Source: Promethearchaeota archaeon (lineage in GTDB: Archaea > Asgardarchaeota > Lokiarchaeia > Sigyniarchaeales > SOKP01). Taken from it: DNA of 37,658 bases. The translations under genes and the position numbers were made by a program. Positions within the stretch are counted from its first letter, which is position 1, and each line of letters starts with the position of its first letter. Below are positions 33,835-37,658 of this stretch, piece after piece. The notes below the pieces were generated by a model, which worked only from the letters and a program-made list of their open reading frames with translations, was not told where the DNA came from and searched no databases. The DNA is taken from positions 1-37,658 of the forward strand of contig JAEOSU010000061.1 of the NCBI GenBank assembly GCA_016840165.1. The letters are read 5' to 3'.

Positions 33835-33891
33835 AGTTAACCCTTCCTCGTTCTTTTAAAAAAAAAATCCATATATAAAGATATCTCGTTT

Positions 33892-34542
33892 CTATTTCTT
33901 CAGATTTATCTTTTTTTTCAGTTCAAAGAGAGCAGCAAGAGGTAATGAAATATCAAAATACACAAAAGCCTCCTCTGTATTTAAATCTTGTTCCATTGCT
34001 AACTTTTGTAATTTAAGAACATATTCTGCATGGATATCCATAAGTGCTTCAGCTCGTTTCTTATCCAGATAAAATATTACTGGTGAAGGGATAAAAGATA
34101 AATACTCATCATAGATCTCTTTGACACGTTCAGGATCATCTAATTCACTTTCAAGGAGATCTAATAATGGATTAAGATAACTCAGTAATTTACTTATATT
34201 ATAACTCAACTTTCTGTAATGCTGAATTACTTTTTTGTAAAAATTCTCTTCTTCTTCTGTCTTTTTTTGAAACTTTGGGTTAATTCTATAGATTTTAGCA
34301 GGGATCCTTCCCTTTATAACATTTTTTGGTGTTCTGTGAAGAAGAAGTCCGTCTTTCTCCATAAATTTAAGGTGTCTAGCAACCGTAGTTTTTCCTTGTT
34401 CTACATACTGAGAAATTTGAGTTACGTTTAATTCATAATGAAGTCCAAGAAGAGTCCATATATCAAATCTTATTTTATGTTTCGCAATTAATTCGTTCCA
34501 TTCTTCCTCATATATATTAGTACTTTCTATATCAGACGAAAT
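33892..34542 (-). CDS. ArsR-like winged-helix regulator, start codon not canonical
   Basis: ATG 34362 would give 156 residues but would cut away the DNA-binding domain. The open frame continues upstream and encodes WTLLGLHYELNVTQISQYV and then EQGKTTVARHLKFMEKDGL, a clear winged helix with recognition helix TTVARHLKFM. The frame is open to 34563, with no ATG, GTG or TTG before 34362. An ATT at 34542-34540 follows a GAGGG sequence at proper spacing and is the tentative start. Alternatively a one-base error hides the ATG at 34573-34571, which otherwise ends after five codons. The C-terminal half is helical with EEEENFYKKVIQHYRKL and may dimerise or sense a ligand. Confidence 0.6.
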   Translation of the reverse strand: MSSDIESTNIYEEEWNELIAKHKIRFDIWTLLGLHYELNVTQISQYVEQGKTTVARHLKFMEKDGLLLHRTPKNVIKGRIPAKIYRINPKFQKKTEEEENFYKKVIQHYRKLSYNISKLLSYLNPLLDLLESELDDPERVKEIYDEYLSFIPSPVIFYLDKKRAEALMDIHAEYVLKLQKLAMEQDLNTEEAFVYFDISLPLAALFELKKKINLKK

Positions 34543-34641
34543 TTTTATTCCCTCTTTATAATATTATTTTCATTTTTAGTGTTATGTCTAATACTTTTTA
34601 ATAATACGATTATTTATAACTTTCGGAAAGATTCTATGATA

Positions 34642-34712
34642 ATCACATTAAGGAATGGTTTTATTTTTTAAACCTATATTAAAATAGTTGATCTCAAATA
34701 TAAAAATGTGAT
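34642..34712. promoter_or_regulatory. inverted ATCACATT repeat and promoter of the secreted-protein gene
   Basis: ATCACATT (34642-34649) and AATGTGAT (34705-34712) are inverted copies in the gap between the ArsR-like regulator and the secreted-protein gene. TTTAAATA just downstream (about 34721-34728) is a TATA candidate. The regulator next door may bind here. Apart from this, the 34563-34798 gap holds only AT-rich DNA and an AAGGTGA ribosome-binding site (34786-34792). Confidence 0.35.
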
Positions 34713-34798
34713 CAAAAAGTTTAAATAGGAAACGTTCCATTCTTCCCAATAATGGCACGATAAAATTTCGAGCTAATCTATAAAAAAGGTGAAATTAA

Positions 34799-35434
34799 AT
34801 GAATCGAACAAAATTACAAACTAAAGTATGTTTAACCCTTGTTATAGTACTCGTTTTCTTAAGTGTTGCTTCATTTGGAGCAGCATGTGGGCCACGAAGG
34901 AGAGTTATTTATAGACCGATAAGCGATTGGGTGTATAATAATCCAATTGTCATTTATGGATTTACTACCAATTGGGATCTTCTCCCGGAGGGATACCTCC
35001 TAAGACCTGCTATCGATGATCCCGATCAATACTATGGTTATATCAAAGAAAAAGTATTAGACGATGGACGAGCAGAACTTACTGTTTTTATTGTTGGTAG
35101 AGGATTTCCAATACATTTATTCGGTTTAGATGATGCCTTCAACGGAATTATGGAAGATATAATGGTAGACACGTCTTACTACTGTATTTATGTAGAAAAA
35201 TTTATCCTTCCCGAACCTAATATGGAGATACCAAACCTTTGGGCTATTTATGATGGTGCAGGTGAAATGGTATCGGGTTATTCAATTGGGTTTGGCTGTG
35301 GAACTTTTACTGACTATGCAGAGAGCTTTGGGTTCACCTCAGGGGCGCTAGGTAGAGTTTTCCTTCACCAGGAGTTCTATTTCGATGGTGAGGGTAACGA
35401 AATATGGCCATACGAAGCATTAGAAATTTATTAG
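34799..35434 (+). CDS. secreted protein of unknown function
   Basis: The 211-residue product starts with a classical signal peptide: basic NRTKLQTK, a hydrophobic core (LTLVIVLVFLSVASFGAA) and a likely cleavage or lipid site at FGAAC, so it may be a lipoprotein-like secreted protein. The mature part is Tyr- and Asp-rich with beta-type stretches (RAELTVFIVGRGFPIHLFG; YCIYVEKFILPEP). Cysteines are few (Cys30, one in SYYCIYV and one in GFGCGTF). I do not recognise the family. An AAGGTGA site precedes ATG 34799. Confidence 0.6.
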   Translation: MNRTKLQTKVCLTLVIVLVFLSVASFGAACGPRRRVIYRPISDWVYNNPIVIYGFTTNWDLLPEGYLLRPAIDDPDQYYGYIKEKVLDDGRAELTVFIVGRGFPIHLFGLDDAFNGIMEDIMVDTSYYCIYVEKFILPEPNMEIPNLWAIYDGAGEMVSGYSIGFGCGTFTDYAESFGFTSGALGRVFLHQEFYFDGEGNEIWPYEALEIY

Positions 35435-35480
35435 TTGAATTCAAGAGACAACACAAAAAAGGGTTGAAATAATAAATCAA

Positions 35481-35561
35481 AATATAGAAAGGAGATCAAG
35501 GTTTTTACGTATGGACATTCGAAAAGCCAAATTTGTAATAACCTTCCTCCATTTCTATATT
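35481..35561. ncRNA. 81-nt long hairpin between convergent genes
   Basis: AATATAGAAAGGAG (35481-35494) pairs with CTCC (35547-35550) and TTTCTATATT (35552-35561), leaving A35551 bulged. AAGGTT (35498-35503) pairs with AACCTT (35540-35545), and TTAC (35505-35508) with GTAA (35535-35538), leaving a 26-nt loop. That is about 24 pairs with two small interruptions. A T run follows on the plus strand. It may be a two-way terminator, a structured RNA or a mobile-element remnant. A 21-codon ORF from ATG 35511 lies across it, with poor ribosome-site spacing. Confidence 0.5.
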
Positions 35562-35592
35562 TATTATTTTTTTTAAATATTTTAAAAGATTT

Positions 35593-36900
35593 CTATTTTC
35601 TATAAACTCCATATTTATGAACAGCATTAGTCATAGCTAGCACATTTTCATGTCTAGCTTCATTAGGTATTCCAGAAACACCCCCATCGACAAGATAACC
35701 TCCCCCAGCCATACATCCTTCTATACACTTCTTAACATAATCTTCGACAGCTTTGGGTGGCCCCCCTATCAACAATGAAGCGGGAACATTACCCCTAATA
35801 CATACATAATCGCCCATTATCTCTTTTGCTTTGATTATATCTGTATCATGGAACCAATAAACCATTTTCCCTTTATGTTTCTTCGCGAATTCTCCTAAAA
35901 ATTCTAATCTTTCATTATATCTACCTTCAAAGAAAGGCATTGGAATTATATCTTTTTTAATCATACCCTCCATTAGACTCGTTAAGCCTGGCCAGTAAAA
36001 TTCTTCAAATTGATCATTATTCATAAAACCATCAGCTCCTCTGTGAAGTGGTATAAATGACAGTTCAATAGTATCTGGATCAGGCTCTCCAAATGCAAAA
36101 ACAGAATTATCTAACTGTTCTATCATCGGTTCGACCAGTAAGTCGCATAAAGCTTTCAAATCTTCTGGATTTCTATACATATCAAGCATCGCTCCTCGCA
36201 TACCTCTTAAACTGTCTGATACCATGTCAAACGGTGCTTGTGCTAAAGCAAACTGACCTGTTACTGGGTTACCATTCTTTTTCATAACTTTTGCATATTT
36301 TCTCATACCAAGAAAGGCACCAATCATCCGTCTTATTGCTTTTTTCAAGGTCTTTATCATTTTTTTCACATCCTTATTTAGAAAGAAAAATGTCAAACCC
36401 AATCCTGAAAACATCGATACATAATTGGCTAAGTTTGGAAAAATCTCAAACGGTTTTAACACAGTATTTTGTTTAGGTACAATATTTCGAATTAAATATC
36501 CTGTTGGATCCTTCAAAAGATTATTATATTCTTCTGCTTCCATCCATGCTTTTTCAATATATTGGTAAGGTTGATGATCTCCTAAACGAAAATTTGGATC
36601 AGCCGCTCCAGCCCATTTCATTGTATTTGTACCGACAAGATCAAGTAATTTTCCCATGCCTGGAAATAAGAGAGCAGGATAAAGATCCCAGTCATATCGA
36701 CTATAAACCTTAATACATGCATTTGCATACTTTCTTCCTTTATACATTGCTTCCTTATGGGTCATTCCAGCTTGAAGAGGGGCAAAAAAAATATCTGTAA
36801 AGGGGGTTATTGGTACTCGGTCTGGTTCCTTTAACGCTACTGCATCTTTTACTCTCTGAATTCTCTCTTTTAATAATTGTTGTGCTTCTTCATTATTCAT
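35593..36900 (-). CDS. uroporphyrinogen decarboxylase-family methyltransferase (MtaA/MtbA-like)
   Basis: The UroD-fold family includes methylcobamide:coenzyme M methyltransferases and relatives that move methyl groups to or from corrinoid proteins. The 435-residue product has EPDRVPITPF near the N-terminus, KWAGAADPNF, a GQFALAQAPFD segment, PLHRGADGFMNNDQFEEFYWPG and the late MVYWFHDTD and YVCIRGNVPASLL strands. ATG 36900, with GGGGGTG eight bases upstream, is preferred over ATG 36921, which overlaps the upstream gene more. It lies just after the corrinoid protein gene, as in methyltransferase operons. The true heme enzyme is less likely from this context. Substrate unknown. Confidence 0.78.
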   Translation of the reverse strand: MNNEEAQQLLKERIQRVKDAVALKEPDRVPITPFTDIFFAPLQAGMTHKEAMYKGRKYANACIKVYSRYDWDLYPALLFPGMGKLLDLVGTNTMKWAGAADPNFRLGDHQPYQYIEKAWMEAEEYNNLLKDPTGYLIRNIVPKQNTVLKPFEIFPNLANYVSMFSGLGLTFFFLNKDVKKMIKTLKKAIRRMIGAFLGMRKYAKVMKKNGNPVTGQFALAQAPFDMVSDSLRGMRGAMLDMYRNPEDLKALCDLLVEPMIEQLDNSVFAFGEPDPDTIELSFIPLHRGADGFMNNDQFEEFYWPGLTSLMEGMIKKDIIPMPFFEGRYNERLEFLGEFAKKHKGKMVYWFHDTDIIKAKEIMGDYVCIRGNVPASLLIGGPPKAVEDYVKKCIEGCMAGGGYLVDGGVSGIPNEARHENVLAMTNAVHKYGVYRK

Positions 36901-36905
36901 TGTTT

Positions 36906-37532
36906 TCACACCCCCATCCATTTTGTAGCTATATTAACAGCATCAACAGCACTCTGGCCATATTGGTCTGCTCCAACGTATTCTACAATTCTTTTATCAA
37001 CAGTACCCCCACCTATCATAATTTTCAAATCATCTCTCAAACCTATGTTTGTCAAATTTGTTATAAGTTCTTTCATTGAATCATAAGCAAGAGTTAAGAA
37101 ACCACTTAAAGCCAAAACTTTAGGTTTATGCTCTTTTATAGCATCTATAAATTTTTGAGCTGACACATCAACACCAAGGTCAATTACTTCAAATCCATTA
37201 GCATCTAACATGAACCTAACCACATCTTTACCAATATCATGAATATCGCCAGCAACTGTGCCTAATATTACCTTTCCTTTCTTTTCTACAGCCTTTTGTG
37301 ACTCTCTTAATATTGGCTCCAATTTTTCAAATATTTGACGTAAAATTTCTCCAGACATGATCAATTCAGGGATAAAATATTCCTTATTACTAAATTTCTC
37401 TCCAATGATCTTCACTGCTTCTCTTACATCTTTCATCACATTAAACGGATCATCATTACTCTGAAGTCTTGAATCAAGCAATTCTATAACTTTCTTTTCA
37501 TTTAATTCTACAATTTCATTTATAAAACTCAT
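36906..37532 (-). CDS. corrinoid (B12-binding) methyltransferase protein, MtaC/MtbC type
   Basis: The 208-residue protein carries a methyl group on a cobalamin cofactor. It has the helical N-terminal cap (about 1-85, with FSNKEYFIPELIMSGEIL) and the Rossmann B12 domain with the base-off motif GDIHDIGKD, in which His98 would be the cobalt ligand. SGFLT (143-147) and GGG (174-176) follow. Length and layout equal MtaC, MtbC and MttC. It is cotranscribed with the UroD-type partner; no substrate-specific methyltransferase (MtaB, MttB) is in the window, and one could lie beyond the right edge. Confidence 0.9.
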   Translation of the reverse strand: MSFINEIVELNEKKVIELLDSRLQSNDDPFNVMKDVREAVKIIGEKFSNKEYFIPELIMSGEILRQIFEKLEPILRESQKAVEKKGKVILGTVAGDIHDIGKDVVRFMLDANGFEVIDLGVDVSAQKFIDAIKEHKPKVLALSGFLTLAYDSMKELITNLTNIGLRDDLKIMIGGGTVDKRIVEYVGADQYGQSAVDAVNIATKWMGV

Positions 37533-37582
37533 TTAATTCTCTCCATTTTTTAATTCTAGAAATGCTATTATAGATTTGATCT

Positions 37583-37625
37583 AATTATATATAACAATTT
37601 CTTCGTGAAACAAGTCTTTCACGAA
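37583..37625 (-). promoter_or_regulatory. promoter and operator-like palindrome of the methyltransferase operon
   Basis: TTCGTGAAA (37602-37610) and TTTCACGAA (37617-37625) are perfect inverted copies around six bases. Just downstream, in the direction of transcription, lies an AT tract readable as TATATATAAT (about 37583-37594), about 50 bp before the corrinoid gene start at 37532. Lying upstream of the TATA box, the palindrome suits an activator better than a repressor. Confidence 0.5.
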
Positions 37626-37658
37626 CTATTAGAAAAAATAAATGGTCATTTTCAATGA

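Noticed and set aside
35511..35576. 21-codon hydrophobic ORF across the 81-nt hairpin
   Set aside because: The GGAG site is about 16 bases from the ATG and the codons are forced by the hairpin arm and the T run.
36906..37086. Plus-strand ORFs opposite the corrinoid and UroD genes
   Set aside because: They lie antisense to clear conserved genes and have no family motifs or ribosome sites.
1..37658. CRISPR array, insertion sequence, prophage or integration site
   Set aside because: No regularly spaced repeats, transposase, integrase, phage genes or terminal repeats were seen; gene style is uniform.

Overview
The window looks like AT-rich archaeal DNA, most probably from an Asgard archaeon of the Lokiarchaeia type. 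This rests on gene content, not on a phylogeny. Archaeal markers are ribosomal protein eS30, a NOG1-type GTPase, two methanofuran-biosynthesis genes (mfnF, mfnE), archaeal-type aspartate-semialdehyde dehydrogenase, an intron-containing tRNA-Trp and TATA/leaderless gene starts. Asgard-like, eukaryote-flavoured markers are a Rab-like but catalytically degenerate GTPase, a membrane protein with a longin/roadblock-like cytoplasmic tail, an MIT-like/zinc-ribbon protein, many TPR, HEAT and coiled-coil proteins, and a selenocysteine gene whose 3' UTR hairpin mixes archaeal and eukaryotic SECIS features.

Layout. 1-5.4 kb: tail of a SIS-domain (hexuloisomerase-like) gene, a type II pantothenate kinase with a disturbed start, a DUF362 protein, an unknown 511-residue protein and asd. 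5.4-11 kb: a coiled-coil TPR protein, NOG1-like GTPase, mfnF-mfnE, and a pair of MaoC-type hot-dog dehydratases. 11-14 kb: a 971-residue HEAT/coiled-coil protein. 14.2-18.4 kb: a compact selenium/sulfur trafficking operon (two half-size YedE-type membrane proteins, TusA, a multi-DsrE protein, a second TusA-like protein, a small unknown protein) ending in selD. The active-site codon of selD is UGA (17379-17381), and a SECIS hairpin follows directly after its stop codon. 18.4-28.5 kb: a CinA-like protein, a two-membrane-anchor ectodomain protein divergent from a winged-helix regulator, an isoprenylcysteine methyltransferase-like protein, a PIG-L deacetylase, an MIT-like zinc-ribbon protein, a TPR protein, eS30 and small zinc-ribbon proteins. 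28.66-28.79 kb: tRNA-Trp with two 29-nt introns, one of them in the T loop. 28.9-32.4 kb: a receptor-like membrane protein with a longin-like tail, followed by the pseudo-GTPase, whose start region carries a slippery A tract and a basic AT-hook-like leader. 32.4-35.4 kb: TPR protein, ArsR-like regulator without a normal start codon, secreted protein. 35.5-37.7 kb: an 81-nt hairpin, then a UroD-type methyltransferase and its corrinoid protein with an operator-like palindrome upstream.

How the parts fit. The selenium block would import or channel a reduced Se/S species to SelD, which makes the selenophosphate used for selenocysteine, and SelD itself needs selenocysteine. The mfn genes and the corrinoid/UroD pair point to tetrahydromethanopterin/methanofuran-linked one-carbon metabolism and methyl-group use. 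The 28.9-32.4 kb pair looks like a membrane sensor-GTPase-fold module. Functions are inferred from motifs read by eye; no database search was run.
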